Origin: Opisthocomus hoazin
Taxonomy: Eukaryota > Chordata > Aves > Opisthocomiformes > Opisthocomidae
Reading direction: 5' to 3'
DNA: 64,000 bases
Assembly: GCF_030867145.1 (NCBI RefSeq)
Contig: NC_134426.1
Location: forward strand, 806,001-870,000
The position numbers were made by a program, and so were the translations under genes. The notes under the pieces were generated by a model, which did no database searches, was not told where the DNA came from, and worked only from the letters and a program-made list of their open reading frames with translations. Shown here in pieces: positions 34,757-44,566 of this stretch (its first letter is position 1; every line of letters begins with the position of its first letter).

Positions 34757-36535
34757 ATGGATAAGGAAGTAGCCCTAGAGTTATTACAGCGCTTTTTAGA
34801 AAAGCGGGGAGTAGAGCTTGGTTGTATTAAACAGCTAGCGGGACTAGTGGCAACCGGTAAGCTCAAGGGGTTTTTTAAGACTCCAGATTCGTTATTTGAG
34901 GAGAAGGAGTGGAGGGATTTTGGAGACGTGTTATGGGATATGGTGATTGATGATGACAAGATAGGTAAAAAGTTAATGAAGCCGTGGCGGGAGGTTATCA
35001 ATTGCATTAAGAGGTATAAAGTTGAGAAAAACCTTGCGGCCGTTGTTACTCAGAAGTTGGAAAAGGTAGAGCCGTCAGCCCCCCCGCCGGAGGCGGGATG
35101 TTCCTTGTTTTCTAGTGGAACCACGGCACCCCCTGGAGACAATGCCTTATTATTTAGTACAAGTAAGGTCCCGGAGTCTCCGTGCTGGGAAAAAGAGAAG
35201 GTGACGATGGAAGGGTCTAGTAACAATCAAGAGGCTGAGGAAGAAAAGGAGTTAGGGATAGGGCGGAAGGTGGAGCAGCAAGGGATGGAGCAAGGAAAGG
35301 GGGAGCAAGGGAATAAAGAAACGGGAAAGGATAGTGGGACCTGTAGGAGACCGATGGGTATTAATTGGAGGAAGGTGGCAGACGAAGCGTCTGAGGCAGG
35401 GGAATTTCTCCCCTTGGCCTTTCCGGTAGCGTTTGAAGCAGATGCGCATGGGGATTATCATGGTAATCATGCTCCGTTAGGCTGGAAATTGTTGTCACAG
35501 TTACGGAACACGGTGAATGAATCAGGTTTGCACGGCGAGCCATCTAAGCAGATGTTGAATTATATATGGGGGGGTGCTGTGCTTTGTCCTGAGGATATTA
35601 AGGTTATTATGCGAATGATTATGACTCAGTCGCAGTTATTGTTGTGGCAGGCCCATTGGCAGCGATATTGTGAAGCGTCCGCTCAAACGCCGCGGGAGCA
35701 GGGCGATCCGCTGCGAGGCGTAACAGTAGAACAACTGATGGGGGCAGGTCCTTTTGTCACAATCAGGGCACAACTGCAGATGGGGCCGCAGCGATGCTTG
35801 GAGGCTATGCGTACGGCTAGAGCTGCTCTTGAACACGTTAAAACCGCACAGCCCTCGCCGTCCTATATGGGCATTAAGCAAGGAAGGGAGGAAACTTTTG
35901 CTCGCTTTATTGATCGCCTCACTAGTGCCATAGAACAGTCAGATGTACCGGAGTGGATGAGGGCAGCTTTGCTAAGGCAGTGTGTTATTCAGAATTCGAA
36001 TACTCAAACCAGAAACATCATAAGTTCTTTACCCGCTGATGCCACAGTAGAACTGATGTTGGATAGAATGAGTAGGGTACCGGTAGGACCACAAGCTATG
36101 TTGGTCGAGGCTATGAAACAGTTAGGAAGCGATATCCTTCAAGCCCAACAACAGGCCTTCACAGCCCAACAGCAAATCCAACAGCAAGTGTTCGCCGCTC
36201 TGCAACCCCTTCGAGTTAATGCTGCGGAGGCACGACCGAAGCCGCCACGAAGCTTTAAATGTTACCGATGTGGGCGAGAAGGACATATGAGGCGAAATTG
36301 TCAAGCCACGAGGGTGTGGTGTGAGAACTGTCGTACGAATAATCACAATACCGAGATATGCCTCAAGTCGGGAAACGGTCGGATGAGCGCGTCGAGTCGC
36401 CGCGCCCCGACACAAGTAGCAGCTCCAGCAGTGCAACAAGAAGCTCCCAGCTTACCAACGCCCACCACGACGTCAGCGACAAGTTGCAACCAGCAACAGC
36501 CGGCAGCCTCGGGATGGATCTGGCAACGGCAGTAA
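34757..36535 (+). CDS. ERV A Gag polyprotein, open (592 codons)
   Basis: Structural polyprotein. Residues about 1-90 form a basic, helical matrix-like region. It starts MDKE, without the Gly-2 needed for myristoylation, unlike most betaretroviruses. A PSAP late-domain motif for Tsg101 recruitment is at 106-109, followed by a charged Glu/Lys-rich spacer. The capsid region begins near the PLAFPV stretch and has a major homology region (QGREETFARFIDRL) at about 374-387. Two CCHC zinc knuckles in nucleocapsid lie at 502-515 and 522-535. There is no stop or frameshift. The pro frame overlaps its 3' end, and a GGGAAAC slippery heptamer lies at 36370-36376. Copy B differs at two residues. Confidence 0.95.
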   Translation: MDKEVALELLQRFLEKRGVELGCIKQLAGLVATGKLKGFFKTPDSLFEEKEWRDFGDVLWDMVIDDDKIGKKLMKPWREVINCIKRYKVEKNLAAVVTQKLEKVEPSAPPPEAGCSLFSSGTTAPPGDNALLFSTSKVPESPCWEKEKVTMEGSSNNQEAEEEKELGIGRKVEQQGMEQGKGEQGNKETGKDSGTCRRPMGINWRKVADEASEAGEFLPLAFPVAFEADAHGDYHGNHAPLGWKLLSQLRNTVNESGLHGEPSKQMLNYIWGGAVLCPEDIKVIMRMIMTQSQLLLWQAHWQRYCEASAQTPREQGDPLRGVTVEQLMGAGPFVTIRAQLQMGPQRCLEAMRTARAALEHVKTAQPSPSYMGIKQGREETFARFIDRLTSAIEQSDVPEWMRAALLRQCVIQNSNTQTRNIISSLPADATVELMLDRMSRVPVGPQAMLVEAMKQLGSDILQAQQQAFTAQQQIQQQVFAALQPLRVNAAEARPKPPRSFKCYRCGREGHMRRNCQATRVWCENCRTNNHNTEICLKSGNGRMSASSRRAPTQVAAPAVQQEAPSLPTPTTTSATSCNQQQPAASGWIWQRQ

Positions 36536-37215
36536 CTGTCACCCTATTGGATCAAAGACCCCAACGAGTACCAAGCAATGTAAAGGGACCAGTGATTATT
36601 AATAAACAAGCATGTGAAACGTTATTACTCGGCCACTCGTCAACAAGCCTAAAAGGTTTGACGGTCATCCCAAGACTCATTGACGCCGATTTTACCGGGA
36701 CTATTAGCATCATTGTCCAGACATCGTTTCCGCCAATACATATTCCAACAGGCAGCAAAATTGCCCAATTGGTGCCGCTGCCGCACCTGACTGCGGGTAT
36801 TTCCCCGAAAATCACCACCCCCCGGGAGGATCGAGGATTTGGCTCAACGGGAGCAGGAGTATTTCTGACCATGTCTATGAACCGTCGACCGACTACGATG
36901 GCTACACTAGAGGCCCAGGGTCAACAGATCCACCTCTCGCTGCTGTTGGATACAGGTGCTGACTTAACTATTGTAGAAGAAGGGGTCTGGCCTAAAACAT
37001 GGCCTACGAAACCAATGGAGCGAGGAGTTGAAGGAGTGGGGGGATACACTCCGGTACAACGGAGCGTGGACCGTATTTTGATAATCATAGACAACAGACA
37101 TGCGACCGTGCCAGTCACTGTCATGCCCCTCCCGACTGGAGTGAATGGTCTAATTGGAAGAGATGTTCTTGACCAATTGGGGGTGGTGCTAACCACCGAG
37201 AAGGTTTTTCAGTAA
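36358..37215 (+). CDS. ERV A Pro frame: dUTPase and aspartic protease
   Basis: An open frame in the -1 phase relative to gag, reached by frameshifting at 36370-36376, so the ATG at 36358 is probably not a start. The first half has dUTPase signatures (IDADFTGTISI, then GSKIAQL). The second half is a retroviral aspartic protease: active-site LLLDTGADLTIV (Asp at residue 198 of this frame) and the C-terminal GLIGRDVL motif. A dUTPase domain fused ahead of the protease is typical of betaretroviruses. No stops. Copy B differs at two residues. Confidence 0.92.
   Translation: MPQVGKRSDERVESPRPDTSSSSSSATRSSQLTNAHHDVSDKLQPATAGSLGMDLATAVTVTLLDQRPQRVPSNVKGPVIINKQACETLLLGHSSTSLKGLTVIPRLIDADFTGTISIIVQTSFPPIHIPTGSKIAQLVPLPHLTAGISPKITTPREDRGFGSTGAGVFLTMSMNRRPTTMATLEAQGQQIHLSLLLDTGADLTIVEEGVWPKTWPTKPMERGVEGVGGYTPVQRSVDRILIIIDNRHATVPVTVMPLPTGVNGLIGRDVLDQLGVVLTTEKVFQ
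36370..36376 (+). promoter_or_regulatory. Gag-pro ribosomal frameshift heptamer GGGAAAC (ERV A)
   Basis: In gag phase it reads G GGA AAC, the canonical X XXY YYZ form used by type D betaretroviruses at the same junction. The pro frame is the -1 frame and is open across the site. Confidence 0.85.
37203..37209 (+). promoter_or_regulatory. Possible pro-pol frameshift site GGTTTTT (ERV A)
   Basis: It lies just before the pro stop codon, in phase G GTT TTT. The pol frame is -1 to pro and open here. It is not a perfect slippery heptamer, but resembles the non-standard pro-pol sites of some betaretroviruses. Confidence 0.5.
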
Positions 37216-37247
37216 CGGTCACTGCAACCTGGGCTTTCCCGATCCCA

Positions 37248-38288
37248 TTGCAGTGGATAACGAACGAACCAGTGTGGGTCGAGCAGTGGCCGTTAAAGCA
37301 GGAAAGCCTCGCCGCCGCTCATCAAATAGTGCAAGAACAACTAGACCAAAAACATCTGCGGTTATCGACAAGCCCTTGGAATACCCCAATTTTTGTGATC
37401 AAGAAAAAATCTGGAAAATTTAGGCTAGTACATGACTTAAGGGCAGTTAACACTCAAATGCAATCGATGGGAGCGCTGCAGCCAGGACTACCTAACCCCG
37501 CTATGTTACCAGAGCATTGGAGACTGTTGATAGTGGACTTAAAAGATTGCTTTTTTACTATTGCATTACACGAGCAAGATATGCAACGCTTCGCGTTTAC
37601 TTTGCCCTCTGTTAACAAAGAGGTGCCAGCACAGCGTTTTGAATGGACAGTATTACCACAAGGGATGAAGAATAGTCCCACGCTGTGCCAGTTGTATGTG
37701 GACAATGCACTACAACCCTTAAGGAAATTATGGCCACACACGTTAATTTATCATTATATGGATGATATCCTGCTCGCGCAGGAGTCGGAGTTCAGCGCCG
37801 AACAAGTTCAGCTATTACATACGACACTGAGAGAGAATGGCTTAATAATAGCTGTTGAAAAAATTCAAACGAAAGCGCCATGGCTATATCTAGGCTGGAA
37901 GATTTCTGACTCTCAGATTCAACCACAAAAACTACAACTCAACACGTCAATCAACACGCTACATGATGCCCAGAGGCTGATGGGAGACATCCAATGGATC
38001 CGTCCTGTCGTCGGAATATCCAACGCACAGTTGGACAGCCTTCGACCGTTACTACGTGGGACAGACCCAACCACACCGGTGCAACTTACGTCGGAACAGC
38101 AGCGTATCCTCTCTCAAATTGCTGACCAGATTGCCTCACGTTTCGTCCACCGTCGTGACCCCGACCTCCCTATTGACCTTTGTGTATTTTTAACAAATTC
38201 TCATCTATTAGGAGCCCTATCGCAATTTAAAAAGAAAAAGGGGGAAGTGTGGGGGGATGGCAAGGCTCGACCGAATTGCTTGTTGTAG
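37248..38288 (+). CDS. ERV A reverse transcriptase, truncated pol
   Basis: The frame is open from about 37203, and the first ATG is at 37248. It contains RT fingers and palm: LVHDLRAVN, first catalytic Asp 97 (LIVDLKDCFF), LPQGMKNSP and YMDD at 170-173, so the three catalytic aspartates are all present. After the thumb region it runs into a purine-rich tract and ends inside the 3' LTR. The connection, RNase H and integrase regions are missing, and no env follows. The same deletion is in copy B, so it predates the duplication. As it stands this protein could polymerise at most, and could not complete a replication cycle alone. Confidence 0.95.
   Translation: MQWITNEPVWVEQWPLKQESLAAAHQIVQEQLDQKHLRLSTSPWNTPIFVIKKKSGKFRLVHDLRAVNTQMQSMGALQPGLPNPAMLPEHWRLLIVDLKDCFFTIALHEQDMQRFAFTLPSVNKEVPAQRFEWTVLPQGMKNSPTLCQLYVDNALQPLRKLWPHTLIYHYMDDILLAQESEFSAEQVQLLHTTLRENGLIIAVEKIQTKAPWLYLGWKISDSQIQPQKLQLNTSINTLHDAQRLMGDIQWIRPVVGISNAQLDSLRPLLRGTDPTTPVQLTSEQQRILSQIADQIASRFVHRRDPDLPIDLCVFLTNSHLLGALSQFKKKKGEVWGDGKARPNCLL
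38229..38247 (+). other. Polypurine tract, ERV A
   Basis: 19 consecutive purines immediately before the 3' LTR (AAAAAGAAAAAGGGGGAAG), the plus-strand primer of retroviruses. Confidence 0.9.
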
Positions 38289-38611
38289 AAAATCCATTTT
38301 AAGCTTAGCACACGGTGTCCTTGACAGAACAAGGAATTTAACAAATCAACTCTGCGGTTAGCAAGAATGTGAAAAACAGGTTGCAGCTGGAGAAGAATGA
38401 GGGAGTATGGGCGGAGTTGACATTTAGCTGGCTAGCCAATAATGAGCTCTAACTTTGCAATATGTAGTAGCTAATTAATCACTCTATAAATTGTGTAACC
38501 AAACTGTAATAAACGAAGCTTGCTTATCACTCACATTGAGTCGGCTGCATTCTTCCGCCGCTTCTCCAGGTTCACGACCCTCGGGGCAGGACTTAGCCGA
38601 TCGCCCCGACA
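38248..38611 (+). repeat. 3' LTR, ERV A
   Basis: 364 bp. No difference from the 5' LTR at 34157-34520 was seen by eye. Followed by GGCGCC at 38612-38617. Confidence 0.95.
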
Positions 38612-41475
38612 GGCGCCTGCAGCAGGCCTACTCTGAAAATGCGAACGTCTGCAGATAGCTCGCAGCCAGAAAGAGCTAGCCTGGAAAGCTGTTGCTCAGC
38701 CTCATCTGCCCATGGCACTGCTCGCACAGAGGCACAGAGAGTGGGGCTGATTGCTTGTCTTGCACCCTCAAACTTCAAACGTAGCTTTGGAAGTCTGTGT
38801 AGGGGGCCTCCAGTAGCCCTGCTCTGAAAATGCTAATGTCTGCAGATAGCTTGCAGACAGACAGGGCTAGCCTGGAAAGCTGTTGCTCAGCCACATTTGC
38901 CCGTGGCACTGCTAGCACAAAAGAACAGAGACTAGGGCGGCTTGCTTGTTTTACCCCCTCAAACTTCAAACGTAGCTTAGGTTCTCCGTGCCGGCGCCTC
39001 CAGCAGGCCTACTCTGAAAATGCGAACGTCTGCAGATAGCTCGCAGGCAGAAAGAGCTAGCCTGGAAAGCTGTTGCTCAGCCTCATCTGTCCATGGCACT
39101 GCTCGCACAGAGGCACAGATACTGGGGCTGCTTGCTTGTCTTGCCACTTCCACCTTCAAACGTAGCTTTGGGAGTCTGTGCATAAGGACTCCGGCAGCCC
39201 TGCTCTCAAAATGCGAACGTTTGCAGATAGCTCGCAGGCAGAAAGAGCTAGCCTGGAAAGCTGTTGCTCAGCCTCATCTGCCCATGGCACTGCTCGCACA
39301 GAGGCACAGAGACTGGGGCTGCTTGCTTGTCTTGCCACCTCAAACTTCAAACGTACCTTAGCTGGTCCGTGCATGGGGCGTGAGGCAACCCTGCTCCGCA
39401 AATGCGAACGTCTGCAGATATCTCGCAGCCAATAAGAGCTAGCCTGGAAAGCAGTTGCTCAGCCTCATCTGCCCATGGCACTGCTCGTACAGAGGCACAG
39501 AGACTGGGGCTGCTTGCTTGTGTTACCCCCTCAAACTTTAAAAGTAGCTTTGGGGGTCCGCGCAGGTCGCCTCTGACAGCCCTGCTCCGAAAATGCGAAT
39601 GTCTGCAGATAACTCGCATGCAGAAAGAGCTAGCCTGGAAAGCTGTTGCTCAGCCTCATCTGCCCATGGCACTGCTCGCACAGAGGCACAGAGACTGGGG
39701 CTGCTTGCTTGTCTTGCCCCCTCAAACTTCAAACGTAGCTTAGGTGGTCCGTGCCGTGCATCTCCGGCAGCCCTGCTCTGAAAATGCGAACGTCTGCAGA
39801 TAGCTCGCAGGCAGAAAGAGCTATTCCGGAATGCTATTGCTCAGCCTCATCTGCCCATGGCACTGCTCGCACAGAGACAGAGAGACTGCGGCTGCTTGCT
39901 TGTCTTGCCATCTCAAAATTCAAAAGTAGTTTTGGGGGTCCGTGCAGGGCGCCTCCGGCAGGCCTGCTCTGAAAATGTGAACGTCTGCAGATAGCTCGCA
40001 GCCAGAAAGAGCTAGCCTGGAAAGCTGCTGCTCAGCCTCATCTGCCCATGGCACTGCTCGCACAGAGGCACAGAGACTGGGGCTGCTTGCTTGTCTTGCC
40101 GTCTCAAACTTCAAACATAGATTTGGCGGTCCGTGCAGGGGGCCTCCGGCAGGCCTGCTCTGAAAATGCAAACGTCTGCAGATAGCTCGCAGGCAGAAAG
40201 AGCTAGCCTGGAAAGATGTTGCTCAGCCTCATCTGCCCATGGCACTGCTCGCACAGAGGCACAGAGACTGGGGCTGCTTGCTTGTCTTGCCCCCTCAAAC
40301 TTCAAACATAAATTTGGTGGTCCGTGATTGGGGACTCGGGGAGGCCTGCTCCGAAAATTTGGATGTCTGCATATAGCTCACAGCCAGAAAGAGCTAGCCT
40401 GGAAAGCTGTTGCTCAGCCTCATCTGCCCATGGCACTGCTCGCACAGAAGCACAGAGACTGGGGCTGCTTGCTTGTCTTACCCCCTCAAACTTCAAAAGT
40501 AGATTTGGGGGTCCGTGCCGGGCGCCTCCGGCAGGCCTGCTCCGAAAATGCGAATGTCTGCAGATAACACGCAGGCAGAAAGAGCTAGCCTGGAAAGCTG
40601 TTGCTCAGCCTCATCTGCCCATGGCACTTCTCGCACAGAGGCACAGAGACTGGGGCTGCTTGTTTGTCTTGCCACCTCAAACTTCAATCGTAAATTAGGT
40701 GGTCCGTGCCGTGCATCTCCGGCAGCGCTGCTCTGAAAATGCGAACGTCTGCAGATAGCTCGCAGGCAGAAAGATCTAGCCCGGAATGCTATTGCTCAGC
40801 CTCATCTGCCCATGGCACTGCTCGCACAGAGACACAGAGACTGGGGCTGCTTGCTTGTCTTGCCATCTCAAACTTCAAAAGTACCATTGGGCGTTTGTGC
40901 AGGGGGCCTGCGGCATGCCTGCTCTGAAAATGCGAACGTCTGCAGATAGCTCGCAGCCAGAAAATCTATCCTGGAAAGCTGTTGCTCAGCCTCATCTGCC
41001 CATGGCACTGCTCGCACCGAGGCACAGAGACTGGGGCTGCTTGCTTGTCTTGCCACTTCAAACTTCAAACGTAGCTTAGGTGGTCCTTGCCTGAAGCCTC
41101 CGGCAGCCCTGCTTCGAAAATGCGAACGTCTGCAGATAGCGCGCAGCCAGAAAATCTATCCTGGAAAGCTGTTGCTCAGCCTCATCTGCCCATGGCACTG
41201 CTCGCACAGAGGCACAGACACTGGTGCTGCTTGCTTGTCTTGCCACCTCCAATTTCAAATTTAGCTTTGGTGGTCCGGGCAATGTGTCTGCTTCACCGCT
41301 GCTTAAAATGCGAACGTCTGCATATAGATCGCAGCCAGAAAATCTATCCTCTAAAGCTGTTGCTCAGCCTCATCTGCCCATGGCACTGCTCGTACAGAGG
41401 CACAGAGACTGTGGCTGCTTGCTTGTTTTACCCCCTCAAACTTCAAACGTAGCTTAGGTTCTCCGTGCCGGCGCC
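38612..41475 (+). repeat. 191-bp satellite array between the two ERVs (about 15 monomers)
   Basis: Begins with the right target copy GGCGCC and the rest of the monomer that the ERV split, and ends with the left target of ERV B. An integer number of monomers separates the two insertions, as expected if the second is a copy rather than an independent integration. Confidence 0.96.
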
Positions 41476-41839
41476 TGTGGGGGGATGGCAAGGCTCGACC
41501 GAATTGCTTGTTGTAGAAAATCCATTTTAAGCTTAGCACACGGTGTCCTTGACAGAACAAGGAATTTAACAAATCAACTCTGCGGTTAGCAAGAATGTGA
41601 AAAACAGGTTGCAGCTGGAGAAGAATGAGGGAGTATGGGCGGAGTTGACATTTAGCTGGCTAGCCAATAATGAGCTCTAACTTTGCAATATGTAGTAGCT
41701 AATTAATCACTCTATAAATTGTGTAACCAAACTGTAATAAACGAAGCTTGCTTATCACTCACATTGAGTCGGCTGCATTCTTCCGCCGCTTCTCCAGGTT
41801 CACGACCCTCGGGGCAGGACTTAGCCGATCGCCCCGACA
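41476..41839 (+). repeat. 5' LTR, ERV B
   Basis: 364 bp, same as copy A. Confidence 0.95.
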
Positions 41840-41841
41840 TT

Positions 41842-41859
41842 TGGCGCCCGAACAGCGAC
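41842..41859 (+). other. Primer-binding site, tRNA-Lys type (ERV B)
   Basis: Same 18 bases as in copy A. Confidence 0.88.
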
Positions 41860-42075
41860 CTGGAGCAGCGGCAAGGAGCGGGGCACTGGGAGCAGCGACC
41901 AGGGGGCAGAAGCGACCGAACACTGCGCTGTGGTGTGTCGACTTAGGAGCCTGACTACGTGATTTTGCGTACGCTCGCCACCGCAAGGGCTACAGGTTAA
42001 GGGCTGCAAGGATATCGCTTCGGCAGGTATATGTTTTTAATTGTTGTTAAAGGATAAAGGCTTATTGTTAAAGGT

Positions 42076-43854
42076 ATGGATAAGGAAGTAGCCCTAGAGT
42101 TATTACAGCGCTTTTTAGAAAAGCGGGGAGTAGAGCTTGGTTGTATTAAACAGCTAGCGGGACTAGTGGCAACCGGTAAGCTCAAGGGGTTTTTTAAGAC
42201 TCCAGATTCGTTATTTGAGGAGAAGGAGTGGAGGGATTTTGGAGACGTGTTATGGGATATGGTGATTGATGATGACAAGATAGGTAAAAAGTTAATGAAG
42301 CCGTGGCGGGAGGTTATCAATTGCATTAAGAGGTATAAAGTTGAGAAAAACCTTGCGGCCGTTGTTACTCAGAAGTTGGAAAAGGTAGAGCCGTCAGCCC
42401 CCCCGCCGGAGGCGGGATGTTCCTTGTTTTCTAGTGGAACCACGGCACCCCCTGGAGACAATGCCTTATTATTTAGTACAAGTAAGGTCCCGGAGCCTCC
42501 GTGCTGGGAAAAAGAGAAGGTGACGATGGAAGGGTCTAGTAACAATCAAGAGGCTGAGGAAGAAAAGGAGTTAGGGATAGGGCGGAAGGTGGAGCAGCAA
42601 GGGATGGAGCAAGGAAAGGGGGAGCAAGGGAATAAAGAAACGGGAAAGGATAGTGGGACCTGTAGGAGACCGATGGGTATTAATTGGAGGAAGGTGGCAG
42701 ACGAAGCGTCTGAGGCAGGGGAATTTCTCCCCTTGGCCTTTCCGGTAGCGTTTGAAGCAGATGCGCATGGGGATTATCATGGTAATCATGCTCCGTTAGG
42801 CTGGAAATTGTTGTCACAGTTACGGAACACGGTGAATGAATCAGGTTTGCACGGCGAGCCATCTAAGCAGATGTTGAATTATATATGGGGGGGTGCTGTG
42901 CTTTGTCCTGAGGATATTAAGGTTATTATGCGAATGATTATGACTCAGTCGCAGTTATTGTTGTGGCAGGCCCATTGGCAGCGATATTGTGAAGCGTCCG
43001 CTCAAACGCCGCGGGAGCAGGGCGATCCGCTGCGAGGCGTAACAGTAGAACAACTGATGGGGGCAGGTCCTTTTGTCACAATCAGGGCACAACTGCAGAT
43101 GGGGCCGCAGCGATGCTTGGAGGCTATGCGTACGGCTAGAGCTGCTCTTGAACACGTTAAAACCGCACAGCCCTCGCCGTCCTATATGGGCATTAAGCAA
43201 GGAAGGGAGGAAACTTTTGCTCGCTTTATTGATCGCCTCACTAGTGCCATAGAACAGTCAGATGTACCGGAGTGGATGAGGGCAGCTTTGCTAAGGCAGT
43301 GTGTTATTCAGAATTCGAATACTCAAACCAGAAACATCATAAGTTCTTTACCCGCTGATGCCACAGTAGAACTGATGTTGGATAGAATGAGTAGGGTACC
43401 GGTAGGACCACAAGCTATGTTGGTCGAGGCTATGAAACAGTTAGGAAGCGATATCCTTCAAGCCCAACAACAGGCCTTCACAGCCCAACAGCAATTCCAA
43501 CAGCAAGTGTTCGCCGCTCTGCAACCCCTTCGAGTTAATGCTGCGGAGGCACGACCGAAGCCGCCACGAAGCTTTAAATGTTACCGATGTGGGCGAGAAG
43601 GACATATGAGGCGAAATTGTCAAGCCACGAGGGTGTGGTGTGAGAACTGTCGTACGAATAATCACAATACCGAGATATGCCTCAAGTCGGGAAACGGTCG
43701 GATGAGCGCGTCGAGTCGCCGCGCCCCGACACAAGTAGCAGCTCCAGCAGTGCAACAAGAAGCTCCCAGCTTACCAACGCCCACCACGACGTCAGCGACA
43801 AGTTGCAACCAGCAACAGCCGGCAGCCTCGGGATGGATCTGGCAACGGCAGTAA
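42076..43854 (+). CDS. ERV B Gag polyprotein, open (592 codons)
   Basis: Same domains as copy A: matrix-like region, PSAP at 106-109, capsid with major homology region, CCHC knuckles at 502-515 and 522-535. Two amino-acid differences from copy A: serine to proline in the spacer after PSAP, and isoleucine to phenylalanine in the glutamine-rich stretch before the zinc knuckles. No breaks. GGGAAAC frameshift heptamer at 43689-43695. Confidence 0.95.
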   Translation: MDKEVALELLQRFLEKRGVELGCIKQLAGLVATGKLKGFFKTPDSLFEEKEWRDFGDVLWDMVIDDDKIGKKLMKPWREVINCIKRYKVEKNLAAVVTQKLEKVEPSAPPPEAGCSLFSSGTTAPPGDNALLFSTSKVPEPPCWEKEKVTMEGSSNNQEAEEEKELGIGRKVEQQGMEQGKGEQGNKETGKDSGTCRRPMGINWRKVADEASEAGEFLPLAFPVAFEADAHGDYHGNHAPLGWKLLSQLRNTVNESGLHGEPSKQMLNYIWGGAVLCPEDIKVIMRMIMTQSQLLLWQAHWQRYCEASAQTPREQGDPLRGVTVEQLMGAGPFVTIRAQLQMGPQRCLEAMRTARAALEHVKTAQPSPSYMGIKQGREETFARFIDRLTSAIEQSDVPEWMRAALLRQCVIQNSNTQTRNIISSLPADATVELMLDRMSRVPVGPQAMLVEAMKQLGSDILQAQQQAFTAQQQFQQQVFAALQPLRVNAAEARPKPPRSFKCYRCGREGHMRRNCQATRVWCENCRTNNHNTEICLKSGNGRMSASSRRAPTQVAAPAVQQEAPSLPTPTTTSATSCNQQQPAASGWIWQRQ

Positions 43855-44534
43855 CTGTCACCCTATTGGATCAAAGACCCCAACGAGTACCAAGCAATGT
43901 AAAGGGACCAGTGATTATTAATAAACAAGCATGTGAAACGTTATTACTCGGCCGCTCGTCAACAAGCCTAAAAGGTTTGACGGTCATCCCAAGACTCATT
44001 GACGCCGATTTTACCGGGACTATTAGCATCATTGTCCAGACATCGTTTCCGCCAATACATATTCCAACAGGCAGCAAAATTGCCCAATTGGTGCCGCTGC
44101 CGCACCTGACTGCGGGTATTTCCCCGAAAATCACCACCCCCCGGGAGGATCGAGGATTTGGCTCAACGGGAGCAGGAGTATTTCTGACCATGTCTATGAA
44201 CCGTCGACCGACTACGATGGCTACACTAGAGGCCCAGGGTCAACAGATCCACCTCTCGCTGCTGTTGGATACAGGTGCTGACTTAACTATTGTAGAAGAA
44301 GGGGTCTGGCCTAAAACATGGCCTACGAAACCAATGGAGCGAGGAGTTGAAGGAGTGGGGGGATACACTCCGGTACAACGGAGCGTGGACCATATTTTGA
44401 TAATCATAGACAACAGACATGCGACCGTGCCAGTCACTGTCATGCCCCTCCCGACTGGAGTGAATGGTCTAATTGGAAGAGATGTTCTTGACCAATTGGG
44501 GGTGGTGCTAACCACCGAGAAGGTTTTTCAGTAA
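43677..44534 (+). CDS. ERV B Pro frame: dUTPase and aspartic protease
   Basis: As copy A, with intact DTGA active site and GLIGRD motif. Two substitutions: histidine to arginine in the early dUTPase region (LLGHS/LLGRS), and arginine to histidine between the protease active site and the C-terminal motif. Reached by -1 frameshifting from gag. Confidence 0.92.
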   Translation: MPQVGKRSDERVESPRPDTSSSSSSATRSSQLTNAHHDVSDKLQPATAGSLGMDLATAVTVTLLDQRPQRVPSNVKGPVIINKQACETLLLGRSSTSLKGLTVIPRLIDADFTGTISIIVQTSFPPIHIPTGSKIAQLVPLPHLTAGISPKITTPREDRGFGSTGAGVFLTMSMNRRPTTMATLEAQGQQIHLSLLLDTGADLTIVEEGVWPKTWPTKPMERGVEGVGGYTPVQRSVDHILIIIDNRHATVPVTVMPLPTGVNGLIGRDVLDQLGVVLTTEKVFQ

Positions 44535-44566
44535 CGGTCACTGCAACCTGGGCTTTCCCGATCCCA

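Larger units (their letters stand above)
34157..38611 (+). mobile_element. Betaretrovirus-like ERV, copy A (internally deleted, young)
   Basis: A 4,455-bp provirus: LTR 34157-34520, Lys-type primer site, gag, pro with dUTPase, RT, polypurine tract, LTR 38248-38611. It is flanked by a 6-bp duplication GGCGCC (34151-34156 and 38612-38617). By eye the two LTRs are identical, so the insertion is recent. RNase H, integrase and env are absent: the RT frame runs straight into the polypurine tract and 3' LTR. A dUTPase in the pro frame, two successive -1 frame changes and the primer type point to a betaretrovirus-like (ERVK) group. It cannot move on its own but keeps the cis signals and open structural frames of an element that could be mobilised in trans. 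Confidence 0.95.
32715..40033 (+). repeat. 7,319-bp higher-order repeat, copy A (satellite + ERV)
   Basis: Every landmark from about 32715 to 40033 recurs exactly 7,319 bp downstream: monomer variants, LTR ends, viral frames. The unit is one 4,455-bp ERV with its target duplication plus about 2,860 bp of satellite (about 15 monomers). The border is blurred because all monomers are similar, so its position is good to about 50 bp. Confidence 0.9.

Noticed and set aside
35252..37196. Minus-strand frames opposite gag and pro as antisense proteins
   Set aside because: Short frames without motifs, explained by the codon use of the sense genes.
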